The notes beneath the pieces were generated by a model. The model saw nothing but the letters and a program-made list of their open reading frames with translations, searched no databases and had not been told where the DNA came from. Positions 11,771-20,215 of a stretch of DNA of 64,000 nucleotides are shown here, one piece after another. Position 1 is the first letter of the stretch. Every line of letters begins with the position of its first letter. The position numbers were made by a program, and so were the translations under genes. Source of the stretch: Bacteroides sp. 224 (GTDB lineage Bacteria > Bacteroidota > Bacteroidia > Bacteroidales > Bacteroidaceae); contig NZ_QVMK01000004.1 of the NCBI RefSeq assembly GCF_010500995.1, forward strand, positions 124,001-188,000. The letters run 5' to 3'.

Positions 11771-12534
11771 AGTAGTTTATTTATATTAAAAACAGGACCT
11801 TCTGTACACACACATAGATGACCTTCCTGAGTGTTTTCAACACAACACAAACAAGCACCTATACCACATGCCATTGTGTTTTCTAATGACACTTCACAGT
11901 TGATATTATTCGCTTTGGCATATTTAGCCACGGCTACCATCATAGGTTTAGGACCACATGTATAAATTTGATCAAATTTTATTTGCTCTAATATAGAATG
12001 CTGAGTTACATAACCTTGTTCTCCGTAACTTCCATCTTCGGTAGTAGTATATACATCTCCATAAGCGGCAAAAAGGTCTAATTGAAGCAAATCTTTTTTA
12101 CTTCGGGCTCCCAACAGAAAAACAGGTTTAAAACCTTGTTTAGAGAGTTGTTCTCCCAAGAAAAGCATAGGAGCAGTACCTACACCGCCACCTACTAATA
12201 GAAGCTTATCTGACGTTTTTTGGGGGGTAGTGAACGTATTTCCCAAAGGAAGCATTACATTTAAGAGATCACCACTACGTAATTCAGCCAAACGCTTGGT
12301 TCCGTCTCCAACAAGTTGTACCAGAAACCAGACCTCGTTTAATTTTTTATCTACAAAATTAATAGAAATAGGACGGCGTAAAAAAGTAGTAGGAGATCCG
12401 TCAATTCTTAATTCAGCAAACTGCCCCGGAAGCATATTGGGCAAGTTATCCTGAGAAGTCATTTTAAGCAAAACATTGGTATCGTTGAGCTTAACATTCT
12501 CTTTGACCATCAGGTCCAAAATAAATTTCTTCAT
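11758..12534 (-). CDS. pyrK: Dihydroorotate dehydrogenase B, electron-transfer subunit
   Basis: Carries electrons from the PyrD FMN to NAD+ through FAD and a [2Fe-2S] cluster. Seen are the FAD-binding TFLRRPISI, the NAD-binding GGGVGTAPM, and the C-terminal cysteine cluster ([10 protein letters not shown] ... HLCVCTEGP) that binds the iron-sulfur centre. Length is 258 residues. It is first in the operon with pyrD. A TATCTTTG -7 element on this strand (12570-12577) lies about 35 bases before the ATG. Confidence 0.95.
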   Translation of the reverse strand: MKKFILDLMVKENVKLNDTNVLLKMTSQDNLPNMLPGQFAELRIDGSPTTFLRRPISINFVDKKLNEVWFLVQLVGDGTKRLAELRSGDLLNVMLPLGNTFTTPQKTSDKLLLVGGGVGTAPMLFLGEQLSKQGFKPVFLLGARSKKDLLQLDLFAAYGDVYTTTEDGSYGEQGYVTQHSILEQIKFDQIYTCGPKPMMVAVAKYAKANNINCEVSLENTMACGIGACLCCVENTQEGHLCVCTEGPVFNINKLLWQI

Positions 12535-12610
12535 GTAATAGAGAAAGTATATTAATTGTATTCAGACAACAAAGATACGCTAAAATGATCTACCCAACAG
12601 AGTTTATACC

Positions 12611-13111
12611 TTATTTTTCACCCTTAAAGATTTCATAAGTATTATCATCAAAGAAAATTCTTATTTCAGTAATTTTTCTGGGAGGCCTTTCTATATATCT
12701 AACTTCCTGTATAACAGTCTCTTTTGAGATGTTTTCAGCCTTTTCTAATGCCTTTTCCTTGCGATTTTTCGAATCATCTGATGAATCGGTCGGATTTATA
12801 GGATTCTGATCAAATAAAGAAGGTAATATTCCTTTGTTTTCTTTATTAAGTTCTTTATTTAATATAGAAGGTGATGAAAAAGGTATATTTTTAGATGAAT
12901 CCGAAATTTCACCAGTACCATATAATAACCACTCCAAGTTTATATGGCTATATGCTTGATGAACTTTCATTATTACATCTAAGCTTGGTTTATTTCGTCC
13001 ATTAAGAATATGAGAGAGAGTAGATTGCTGAACTCCAATGCTTTCAGCAAATGTTCCAGACTTCATATTCTCATTCTCCATGATTAAATTAATCCTATCT
13101 TTTATGTCCAT
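12611..13111 (-). CDS. XRE-family helix-turn-helix regulator
   Basis: A 166-residue DNA-binding protein. The Cro/C1-type HTH occupies about residues 5-65 (TFAESIGVQQSTLSHILNG, then LEWLLYG). The rest is polar and low in complexity, ending in a short conserved-looking tail (RYIERPPRKITEIRIFFDD). No partner gene is next to it: pyrK lies downstream and a 1.3 kb gene-free tract upstream. Its promoter overlaps a TACAAATGTA palindrome, and similar palindromes recur in the tract, so autoregulation is a reasonable inference. Its target is unknown. Confidence 0.85.
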   Translation of the reverse strand: MDIKDRINLIMENENMKSGTFAESIGVQQSTLSHILNGRNKPSLDVIMKVHQAYSHINLEWLLYGTGEISDSSKNIPFSSPSILNKELNKENKGILPSLFDQNPINPTDSSDDSKNRKEKALEKAENISKETVIQEVRYIERPPRKITEIRIFFDDNTYEIFKGEK

Positions 13112-13158
13112 AAATTCATATTTTACATATATAATGCATAATGCTGAAAATGCTGATA

Positions 13159-13190
13159 CAAATGTAATGATAAGATTTCACAAAAGCAAA
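13159..13190 (-). promoter_or_regulatory. Promoter of the XRE regulator, with an overlapping palindrome
   Basis: On the minus strand, TTTG (13190-13187), a 20-base spacer and TACATTTG (13166-13159) match the Bacteroides promoter consensus. The ATG is 47 bases further on. The -7 box is part of the palindromic-type element TACAAATGTA (13157-13166). Confidence 0.7.
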
Positions 13191-13230
13191 TTCATAATTC
13201 ACAAATATAAATATCACAAATCTAATCACT

Positions 13231-13632
13231 ATTCACATTTGTAGCATTGTGGAAATGTAAAGATACGAATGTATAATAATCTCAACCCAAAAACAACTTA
13301 AAGTAAAACTTTAATTATATGGTATATAACATTCATTATATGCACATTAGAATAAACAAATAATGATTATTTATTTGATTTCACAAATGTAACAGTTACA
13401 TAAATGGCAAATATAAAGTAACACTTTAAACACCGTATTAGTATATAGCTGATTTTAAGGTACTTAATTATTCAATATAGAACAGTTAAATACAAATGGG
13501 ATCATTATAGAAACTATAATACAATAATGAACAAACCGATATATAAATTTGTATTATTCTACGATTATTCATGTATACATTTGTAATATTAGCATGTTTA
13601 CGCTTGTAAACAACGCGCAGTATACATTTGTA
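13231..13632. promoter_or_regulatory. Cluster of operator-like palindromes
   Basis: Two near-identical dyads, TAAAGT-N3-ACTTTA, at 13299-13313 and 13414-13428. TGTAACAGTTACA at 13388-13400 is a perfect dyad around the central A. TACATTTGTA occurs at 13576-13585 and 13623-13632, with C-starting variants near 13235 and 13382. Such a concentration in AT-rich DNA suggests protein-binding sites, although TACATTTG also matches a Bacteroides -7 box. Confidence 0.45.
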
Positions 13633-14415
13633 TTAGTAATATTGTTCTATATGCAACTATTATTACTCTTGTAATTTGAAGAAATCTACAAATTCGCCCC
13701 CTTTGGTTCTACTTGGTTAACAAGCATATCAATTCTCCGACTACCACCTCATACAGTCTGACTACACCGCATTAATGTGGTTAGGTAAATCTGAATAAAA
13801 AAAATTACCTTGTCCTTTTTTGAGTGAATAGTCTCTTCTGAGTTTTTTAACCACTCTATTTTTCATTTTTTACGTGTAAAGGGTCAGATGAAAGAGAATA
13901 TCGAAAAATAGGAGCCTTTAAAATCGGATAAATCACTGAATATTAAATATTTACCCCCAATTTTAATACTTTAAAAAAAGTATGTTCCAGAAAATTTATG
14001 GCTAAGAATAATATAAAGAAGACTTTAACTAACAAAATGAAAGTTTTAGCATCAAATATAGAATTCAGAATATAGGAGCTTCATCGAAAAGTTTATCATT
14101 TTTGGCAAATAGCATGAAAGCTTCTAAATAATTAAAGATGTAAAAAATGAGAAACTACTTATTCGTAAAAAAAGGTTCGTAAAAAAAGAAGAGAAGAAGG
14201 GAATTTGAATAGAGAAAAAGACATATTAAAACGGAGAAAATTCAAATAAAAAATCGTAGAATAAAATGGCTTTCTATTGTAAAGGATTATTCTGCATAAA
14301 GCAATATACTAAAAGAAAATCTTATAGAAAAAACAGACATATACCTAAGCATAATCTGGCTTTACCTTTCTAATGAAAGGTAATTACAAGCAAATGGAAG
14401 AAAAAGCCTTCCGTA
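13633..14415. other. Gene-free AT-rich tract
   Basis: No open frame of useful length or with recognisable protein character is seen on either strand. A small hairpin, TTACCTTTC/GAAAGGTAA, at 14362-14383 lies just after the holA stop and may end its transcription, though it lacks a good T-run. Poly-A stretches are frequent. It could be a decayed gene region or the leader of an unseen RNA, and I cannot tell which. Confidence 0.5.
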
Positions 14416-15435
14416 TTAATGTAGAATTTTAAACACCAATTCTCTTAAAATATCAGCATCTGACATTGAAGAATTCCCTACTCCTTTAGATTTAGCATCA
14501 GCATATCTTATTTCTCCAACAATTTCCATAACCTTTACTCCATTGAATTTTCTCATACCAGCAACATAATCTTTAGCCTGCCATGGAGTACGAAGCCCTA
14601 ACATAGCAGCTATTCCCTGATCGGATTTATCGGGAGCATAATAAGCCAACATTAAATTTGAAAAGAAACCAAATAATAAAGAAAGTGTCATTTGAATTGG
14701 ATTTGTCTTTGGATTTTCTTCAAAGTATTTTATTATTTTATTAGCTTTCAATATGTCTTTTTCAATCAAAGCACTGCGCAATTCAAAATTATTATAGTCT
14801 TTACTAATACCAATGTTTCTTTCTATAAGCTCAGGGGTAACACGAGTTTGTCCGGCAGGAAGTGTAATCGCCAGCTTTTCCAATTCTCCGGTAAGTCGGC
14901 TGAGATCTGTCCCCACAAAATCAGCGAGCATGGCTACAGCTTTAGGCTCTATATCAATTGTTTTTTGTCTAAGATAAGAAGTGATAAACGCTGGTAGTTG
15001 AGCTTCTTTTATCTTTTTAGATTCGAAAAGCACCCCGGCTTTCTCTATTTCTGCGGATATTTTTTTACGTCTGTCTAATGTTCCATGTTTATGGCAAAAC
15101 ACCAATATGGTAGAAAGCAAAGGTTTTTGCAAATAATAAACCAATTCATCTATATTACGCATAGATTGTGATTCTTTCACCACAACTACCTGGTAATTAG
15201 ACATCATCGGATAACGTTTAGCAGCATTTATTACGGTAGAGATATCAGTATCCATTCCATAAAGTACCGTTTGATTAAACTCTTTTTCTTCTTCCGTAAG
15301 TATACAATCAATGATATAATCAGAAATCTTGTCAATAAAGTAAGACTCCTCTCCCATCAAATAATATACCGGCTGGTATTTACCTGCTTTCAAATCTCTG
15401 ATTATATCATCGTATGTAAGTTCTTGCTTTGCCAT
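14416..15435 (-). CDS. holA: DNA polymerase III subunit delta
   Basis: Clamp-loader subunit that opens the sliding clamp. The 339 residues show the delta N-terminal fold (PVYYLMGEESYFIDKISDYI) and the typical DLSRLTGELEKLAI segment, with weak overall conservation, as is usual for HolA. It shares an orientation with the AMP nucleosidase gene 18 bases upstream, suggesting a small operon. Confidence 0.92.
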   Translation of the reverse strand: MAKQELTYDDIIRDLKAGKYQPVYYLMGEESYFIDKISDYIIDCILTEEEKEFNQTVLYGMDTDISTVINAAKRYPMMSNYQVVVVKESQSMRNIDELVYYLQKPLLSTILVFCHKHGTLDRRKKISAEIEKAGVLFESKKIKEAQLPAFITSYLRQKTIDIEPKAVAMLADFVGTDLSRLTGELEKLAITLPAGQTRVTPELIERNIGISKDYNNFELRSALIEKDILKANKIIKYFEENPKTNPIQMTLSLLFGFFSNLMLAYYAPDKSDQGIAAMLGLRTPWQAKDYVAGMRKFNGVKVMEIVGEIRYADAKSKGVGNSSMSDADILRELVFKILH

Positions 15436-15453
15436 AAATTAGGATAAATGTAT

Positions 15454-16230
15454 TTACCAATCAAATTTTAGATGTTTTACTGTCTTCTGCTTATCAATTA
15501 TCATTCGAAGAGAAGCAATTCCCATTTCCACATGCTCCTGAACAAATGTTTTGGTTACAATTGTATCGCTCTTTTCGGTTTTTACACCTTCCGGAATCAT
15601 AGGTTGATCGGATACCAAAAGCAACGCTCCGGTGGGAATATGATTGGCAAACCCAACACTAAATAGTGTAGCAGTTTCCATATCTACAGCCATAGCCCGG
15701 GTGGTACGCAAATACTCTTTGAAAGCGTCATCATGCTCCCAGATACGACGGTTGGTGGTATAAACTGTCCCTGTCCAATAATCAAGCCCATTGTCACGGA
15801 TAGCCGATGATACAGCACGTTGCAACATAAAAGCAGGAAGAGAAGGCACTTCGGGAGGAAAATAATCATTGGATGTACCTTCACCTCGAATAGCCGCTAT
15901 CGGTAGAATCAAGTCTCCGATTTTATTTTTTTTATCAATACCCCCGCATTTCCCCAAAAACAAACAAGCTTTAGGTTTTACAGCGCTCAATAAATCCATA
16001 ATGATAGCTGCATTAGGACTACCCATACCAAAATTAATAATGGTAATTCCCTCTGCAGTGGCAGATATCATATTAGCGTCTTTACCATGAATCGGAACAT
16101 CAAATATCTCCGCAAATATTTCTACATACTTATTGAAATTAGTCAACAAAAAATATTTACCGAAGTCTTCCAGGTTTCTTTTTGTGTAGCGAGGAAGCCA
16201 GTTTGCTACAATTTCTTGCTTTGTTTTCAT
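15454..16230 (-). CDS. amn: AMP nucleosidase
   Basis: Hydrolyses AMP to adenine and ribose 5-phosphate. It is a phosphorylase/MTAN-superfamily fold: glycine-rich FGMGSPNAA and KCGGI near the ribose site, and the nucleoside-binding VDMETATLFSVG. Its 258 residues match the short form found in Bacteroidetes, which lacks the extra N-terminal domain of the E. coli enzyme. It lies upstream of holA and is divergent from the HSDR_N gene. I cannot fully exclude another purine nucleoside phosphorylase-family activity. Confidence 0.88.
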   Translation of the reverse strand: MKTKQEIVANWLPRYTKRNLEDFGKYFLLTNFNKYVEIFAEIFDVPIHGKDANMISATAEGITIINFGMGSPNAAIIMDLLSAVKPKACLFLGKCGGIDKKNKIGDLILPIAAIRGEGTSNDYFPPEVPSLPAFMLQRAVSSAIRDNGLDYWTGTVYTTNRRIWEHDDAFKEYLRTTRAMAVDMETATLFSVGFANHIPTGALLLVSDQPMIPEGVKTEKSDTIVTKTFVQEHVEMGIASLRMIIDKQKTVKHLKFDW

Positions 16231-16295
16231 TATAATCCATTAAATTTGTGTTCCTGAAATTACAGGAATCATTATTTAACTTACAAAAATAATAA

Positions 16296-16757
16296 ATGTT
16301 ATCGTTAAACCTACCTGAATGTAGCACGAAAGTTATTCTTCAAAACGGGAAAGAAGCAATTTTTGATATTATTCGCAAACGATATGTTGCGTTAACTCCT
16401 GAGGAATGGGTGCGACAGCATTTTGTCCATTTTCTTATTTCGCACAAAGGCTATCCTAAATCACTAATGGCGAATGAGGTAAAAGTTAAACTCAACGGTA
16501 CTTGTAAACGCTGTGATACTGTTTTGTTCGGAAAAGATTTATCAGCACGGATGATTGTAGAATATAAAGCTCCTTCGGTAGAAATCACCCAAGCAGTGTT
16601 TGATCAGATAACCCGCTATAATATGGTATTAAAAGTCGAATATCTGGTGGTTACCAATGGATTGGATCATTATTGTTGCAAAATAAACTACTCAGATATG
16701 AGCTATAGCTTTTTGAGAGAGATACCTCAATACGAGGAGTTAAAAGATAAGAGTTAA
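16296..16757 (+). CDS. Orphan HSDR_N-type (PD-(D/E)XK-like) protein
   Basis: A 153-residue protein like the N-terminal nuclease-fold domain of type I restriction R subunits. Motifs are RCDTVLFGKD with an Asp, then MIVEYKAPSVEITQ, in which E-Y-K matches the (D/E)XK signature, and a terminal QITRYNMVLKVEYLVVTNG. No helicase, HsdM or HsdS gene is nearby, so it is not a restriction system. The same small protein is familiar from Bacteroidetes chromosomes beside housekeeping genes. Its function is unknown. It could be a DNA-end-processing or repair factor. Confidence 0.82.
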   Translation: MLSLNLPECSTKVILQNGKEAIFDIIRKRYVALTPEEWVRQHFVHFLISHKGYPKSLMANEVKVKLNGTCKRCDTVLFGKDLSARMIVEYKAPSVEITQAVFDQITRYNMVLKVEYLVVTNGLDHYCCKINYSDMSYSFLREIPQYEELKDKS

Positions 16758-16762
16758 AAGAA

Positions 16763-16826
16763 AAAAGTAAAGAGAGGAAGATAAAAGTTACTGAATTAAA
16801 CTTATACTTTCCTCTCTTTACTTTTA
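16763..16826. terminator. Bidirectional terminator, long hairpin
   Basis: AAAAGTAAAGAGAGGAA at 16763-16779 pairs with the complementary arm ending at 16826, with an AAGTT/AACTT inner pair. It sits between converging genes. Confidence 0.75.
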
Positions 16827-16844
16827 ACTATTATATTTTAGTTC

Positions 16845-17666
16845 TTAACTTTCCTTGCTTCTGCTTGTTCTCTTCTTTACCGGTGCTTCTTCTTTTACCT
16901 CTAAAGTAATTCCAGCCAATTCCGGGTCAATCATGATACGACCGCAATATTCGCAAACAATGATTTTTTTACGAGAACGAATATCCAACTGTCTCTGAGG
17001 TGGAATTTTATTAAAGCAACCACCACAAGCATCACGCTGAACATATACAATTCCCAATCCGTTTCTTAAATTCTTGCGAATACGTTTAAAAGATTGAAGT
17101 AAACGAGGTTCAATGGTTGTTTCCAGATTTTTAGCTTTTTCTCTGAGTTTTTCTTCCTCTTGCTTAGTTTCAGAAACGATTTCATCCAACTCGTTTTTCT
17201 TTTGTTCCAAATCTTTCTTTCTTTCTTCCAAAGCTTCGGCACTGGCAACAATTTCTTCCGATTTTATTTTTTCCTCTACAGTAAACTCTTTGATGCGTTT
17301 TTCGCAAAGTTCCACTTCCAAGTTTTGGAATTCGATTTCTTTAGTTAAGAAGTCATATTCGCGGTTGTTACGAACATTTTCCTGTTGGTCCTGATATTTT
17401 GCAATTGTAGCTTTAGCTGTTTCTATTTCAATTTTCTTAGCAGCGATTGCTGATTTCAGTTCTGAAACTTCTGCTTTAATTTTATCTATACGGGTTGACA
17501 GACCTGCAATTTCATCTTCAAGGTCTTGCACTTCAAGTGGTAATTCTCCGCGTAAAGTTTTAATCTTGTCTATTTCTGACAACATTGTCTGCAACTCGTA
17601 CAAAGCTTTGAGCTTTTGTTCCACTGTCAACTCTTTCGGATCAGTGTTTTTAGTTTCTTTTGCCAT
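16845..17666 (-). CDS. Coiled-coil protein with C4 zinc ribbon
   Basis: A 273-residue COG1579-type protein. About residues 15-190 are a long, highly charged coiled coil. A zinc ribbon follows (CGGCFNKIPP ... CEYCGR), two CxxC pairs about 20 residues apart, and then a basic tail (KKRTSRSKES). The gene starts only 5 bases after the Nif3-like gene, an arrangement common in Bacteroidetes, so the two products probably act together. Nucleic-acid or ribosome binding is plausible for the family. The actual role is not established by the sequence. Confidence 0.88.
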   Translation of the reverse strand: MAKETKNTDPKELTVEQKLKALYELQTMLSEIDKIKTLRGELPLEVQDLEDEIAGLSTRIDKIKAEVSELKSAIAAKKIEIETAKATIAKYQDQQENVRNNREYDFLTKEIEFQNLEVELCEKRIKEFTVEEKIKSEEIVASAEALEERKKDLEQKKNELDEIVSETKQEEEKLREKAKNLETTIEPRLLQSFKRIRKNLRNGLGIVYVQRDACGGCFNKIPPQRQLDIRSRKKIIVCEYCGRIMIDPELAGITLEVKEEAPVKKRTSRSKES

Positions 17667-17671
17667 TTAAT

Positions 17672-18688
17672 TTATAAATATTTAATAGGATTCGTATTTA
17701 CTTTACTATAATGAAGGTCGAAGTTTGGCAATAGCCCTTTTATAATGGAATAAAAAATTTCTTTTGTATATTGTTCACTTTCGTAATGTCCGATTTCAGC
17801 TATCAGCAAATCCGATTCATGACCAAAATATTCATGATACTTCATCTCTCCAGTAATAAAAACATCTGCTTGTCGAGCTATGGCTTGAGGAAGTAGGAAG
17901 GCACCGGAACCACCACAAAGAGCTACTTTCTCTATTAATCGGCCGGATAGTTTATTATGTTTCAGACAATCTACTTCAAAGATTTTCTTGACGCGTTTTA
18001 GAAAATCGAGCTCCGTTTCCGGCTTTTCTAATTCTCCAATAATACCGGAACCTGCCTGTTTCCAGGAGTTCTTTAAGGGATAGAAATCAAAAGCAGGTTC
18101 TTCATAAGGATGCGCAGTTATCAAAGCCTTCAATACTTGCGACTTTTTATATGCAGGAAGTATGGTCTCTATACGCAATTCATTTTCGCGATGCAATTCA
18201 CCAACGGAACTGATATGACCGCAACCTGCATTAAAAAGGGCTTCGCGAACAATTTCACTTTGCGCAACCGGAACAAATGTTACTAATTTAAGTAAACTGT
18301 CTTCTTTTTCGGACAGGAAACTTATATTTTTCAATCCGATTTTCTCTGCTATTTTGTAATTGACTCCGCCCACAGCGTTATCCAAATTGGTATGGGCAGA
18401 GTAAACAACTATATCATTCTTGATAGCTTTCATGATACAGCGTTCCACATAATCCCTTCCGGTAATGGATTTATAGCCTCTAAAAATTAGCGGATGATGA
18501 GATATGACAAGATTGCACCCTAATGAAATAGCTTCATCAAGTACAGATTCAGTAACGTCAAGACACAACAAAGCCCCTGTTGTTTCCGCATCTGTTAGTC
18601 CGATTTGCATGCCGGCATTATCAAATCCGTCTTGCAAGGGCAGAGGCGCGAACCGTTCAAGGGCGCTTACTACTTCTTTAATTTTCAT
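17672..18688 (-). CDS. Nif3-like dinuclear metal-centre protein
   Basis: YbgI/NIF3 family, hexameric, with a two-metal site. Conserved parts are FDNAGMQIG, the HHPLIFRG metal ligands, SAHTNLDNAVGG and the C-terminal GHYESEQYT. An inserted domain of about 100 residues in the middle (residues 125-230, containing TAHPYEEPAFDFYPL) is the usual long-form insert. I set the start at the ATG at 18688 (MKIKEVV). The frame extends 22 residues further up, but that part is a hydrophobic run overlapping the thiF end. Annotations as GTP cyclohydrolase I type 2 for this family are not well supported. Confidence 0.88.
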   Translation of the reverse strand: MKIKEVVSALERFAPLPLQDGFDNAGMQIGLTDAETTGALLCLDVTESVLDEAISLGCNLVISHHPLIFRGYKSITGRDYVERCIMKAIKNDIVVYSAHTNLDNAVGGVNYKIAEKIGLKNISFLSEKEDSLLKLVTFVPVAQSEIVREALFNAGCGHISSVGELHRENELRIETILPAYKKSQVLKALITAHPYEEPAFDFYPLKNSWKQAGSGIIGELEKPETELDFLKRVKKIFEVDCLKHNKLSGRLIEKVALCGGSGAFLLPQAIARQADVFITGEMKYHEYFGHESDLLIAEIGHYESEQYTKEIFYSIIKGLLPNFDLHYSKVNTNPIKYL

Positions 18689-18738
18689 TATTATAGAAAA
18701 TTGAAATGCAAATATACATATAAAGACTGAGAATCCAC

Positions 18739-19458
18739 TCAGGAGCAACAACAATTACTTGTTTTTTTAACTTTAAGCGTATAAAAAGTCATGGTTTTAG
18801 CATCTATCAGGAGCAATTTATTGGTAAGCAGCTCTCCTACTCCCGTAAAGTATTTTACCACTTCCGTAGCTTGAATGCTTCCAACAATTCCAGCCACAGC
18901 ACCTAAGACACCTATTTCGGATGACGTTGCCACATCACCTTCTGCCGGAGGTTCAGGAAAGGCACAACGATAACAGGCACTTTCCGGAAGAATAGTCATA
19001 ACCTCCCCTTTCATTGCTGTAACCGCGGCATGGCAATAAGGTGTTTTAGTCTTCACACATATATCATTAATAAGGAATTTGGTATCATAATTATCGCTGC
19101 AATCCACAATGAAATCATAATTCCGGGCTAAGTTTTCTCCATTTTGAGCTGAGAATAATTCTATATATGTATGAAATTTGATATCCGGATTTAGCTTTTC
19201 TAATTTTTCTTTGGCAGAGTCCACCTTATAATTATATAGATTTTCTGTATAGTGCAGAATCTGGCGTTGAAGATTAGATATATTCACCTTGTCACTATCT
19301 ATCATACCAATTGTTCCCACTCCGGCCGCTGCCAAATAAAAAAGAACCGGAGAACCCAAGCCCCCCACTCCTATTACTAACACTTTGGCATTCTGCAATT
19401 TATCCTGTCCTTCTTTTCCAAAACCGGGTATCAGAATGTTACGATAATATCTCTCCAT
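18739..19458 (-). CDS. thiF: ThiF/MoeB/HesA-family adenylyltransferase
   Basis: E1-like enzyme that adenylates the C-terminal glycine of a sulfur-carrier protein. ThiS, encoded upstream in the same direction, is the likely partner. The nucleotide-binding GVGGLGSPVL, the SNLQRQ arginine finger region and CYRCAFPEP (first zinc CxxC) are present. The second zinc pair, normally CxxC, is replaced by a terminal NCCCS. Length is 239 residues. It overlaps the DUF1287 start by one base and is separated from thiH by that gene and an inverted repeat. MoeB-like service to molybdopterin synthase is the main alternative. Confidence 0.85.
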   Translation of the reverse strand: MERYYRNILIPGFGKEGQDKLQNAKVLVIGVGGLGSPVLFYLAAAGVGTIGMIDSDKVNISNLQRQILHYTENLYNYKVDSAKEKLEKLNPDIKFHTYIELFSAQNGENLARNYDFIVDCSDNYDTKFLINDICVKTKTPYCHAAVTAMKGEVMTILPESACYRCAFPEPPAEGDVATSSEIGVLGAVAGIVGSIQATEVVKYFTGVGELLTNKLLLIDAKTMTFYTLKVKKTSNCCCS

Positions 19459-20045
19459 TATTTTTTATATTTGTAATGACCGATTATTTTAAAACTGAAT
19501 AAACAATCTTCCACTACTTGTCCATACCCAATGTTGTGAATAACCTTATATCTGTTGCCTGCTGCATTCTTCTCCTTGACGACTAGCCCTATATGTGTCA
19601 TTCCATTTGAAAGTCGCCAGCAAACAACATCGCCGGGATTATAATCTTCTCCTTTTTCCGACATTGGAAGAATGGTTCCTTTCCGAGAGAAAAATGTCAT
19701 TAAATTAGGAACCCGTCGATGATCTATATTGGTATCCGGCTTCTTGAGTCCCCAAATCTTGGGATAAAGAGAAAAATTAGCCCTCATATCCGTATGAACT
19801 TCTTTTTGCAAATCTATATTTTCCAAACGGTATGTCCGGATTATTACATCGGTACACACTCCTTTAGATGAAGCTACGTCTCCATTGGGATAAGATATTC
19901 GTGTATATGCCGGATCATAAACCACGTTAGGATTTACAATTTTCATGGCTGCATCAGCCAAACGGGAATAAAAATCTTCTTGGGCAACCAGATTAAAAAC
20001 GAAGACCCAGCCAAAAATAAGTAAGACAGATAATCTTTTTCTCAT
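19458..20045 (-). CDS. Exported DUF1287 protein (NlpC/P60-like fold)
   Basis: A 195-residue protein with a signal peptide (about residues 1-21, ending NLVAQ). The DUF1287 family is seen in the conserved GVCTDVIIRTYR, with a candidate nucleophile cysteine, and in GDVVCWRLSNGMTHIGLV, with the histidine. These fit a papain/NlpC-type cysteine hydrolase acting in the periplasm. It sits between thiH and thiF without any evident link to thiamine. Its substrate is unknown. Confidence 0.85.
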   Translation of the reverse strand: MRKRLSVLLIFGWVFVFNLVAQEDFYSRLADAAMKIVNPNVVYDPAYTRISYPNGDVASSKGVCTDVIIRTYRLENIDLQKEVHTDMRANFSLYPKIWGLKKPDTNIDHRRVPNLMTFFSRKGTILPMSEKGEDYNPGDVVCWRLSNGMTHIGLVVKEKNAAGNRYKVIHNIGYGQVVEDCLFSFKIIGHYKYKK

Positions 20046-20093
20046 GACTTTTATTTGCTTGAAGAATGATTATAAGCGATTTATATTATTTCG

Positions 20094-20182
20094 AACCGCA
20101 GAGTTTCGCAGATTAACGCAAAGTTAATATTTATATATAATAATACATAAAACTCTGCGTTAATCTGCGAAACTCTGCGGTT
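20094..20182. repeat. Dispersed inverted repeat, copy 1
   Basis: Two 32-base arms (20094-20125 and 20151-20182) that match at all but one position, and that position can still pair as G-T in one strand's RNA. The core is GCAGATTAACGCA, with outer ends AACCGC/GCGGTT and a 25-base AT-rich centre. Related copies are at 47405-47522 and 58131-58227. It lies between thiH and the DUF1287 gene and could form a stable RNA hairpin there. Confidence 0.85.
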
Positions 20183-20215
20183 TAAAAAGTAAAAAATATG
20201 ATTATTAAAGCCTGA

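Noticed and set aside
13038..13244. A 68-codon frame upstream of and antisense to the XRE gene start
   Set aside because: It overlaps the regulator's promoter and start, and its product is an Asn/His/Tyr-rich string without domain character.
16296..16757. Type I restriction-modification system
   Set aside because: Only the N-terminal domain type of HsdR is present, and there is no HsdM, HsdS or helicase part near it.
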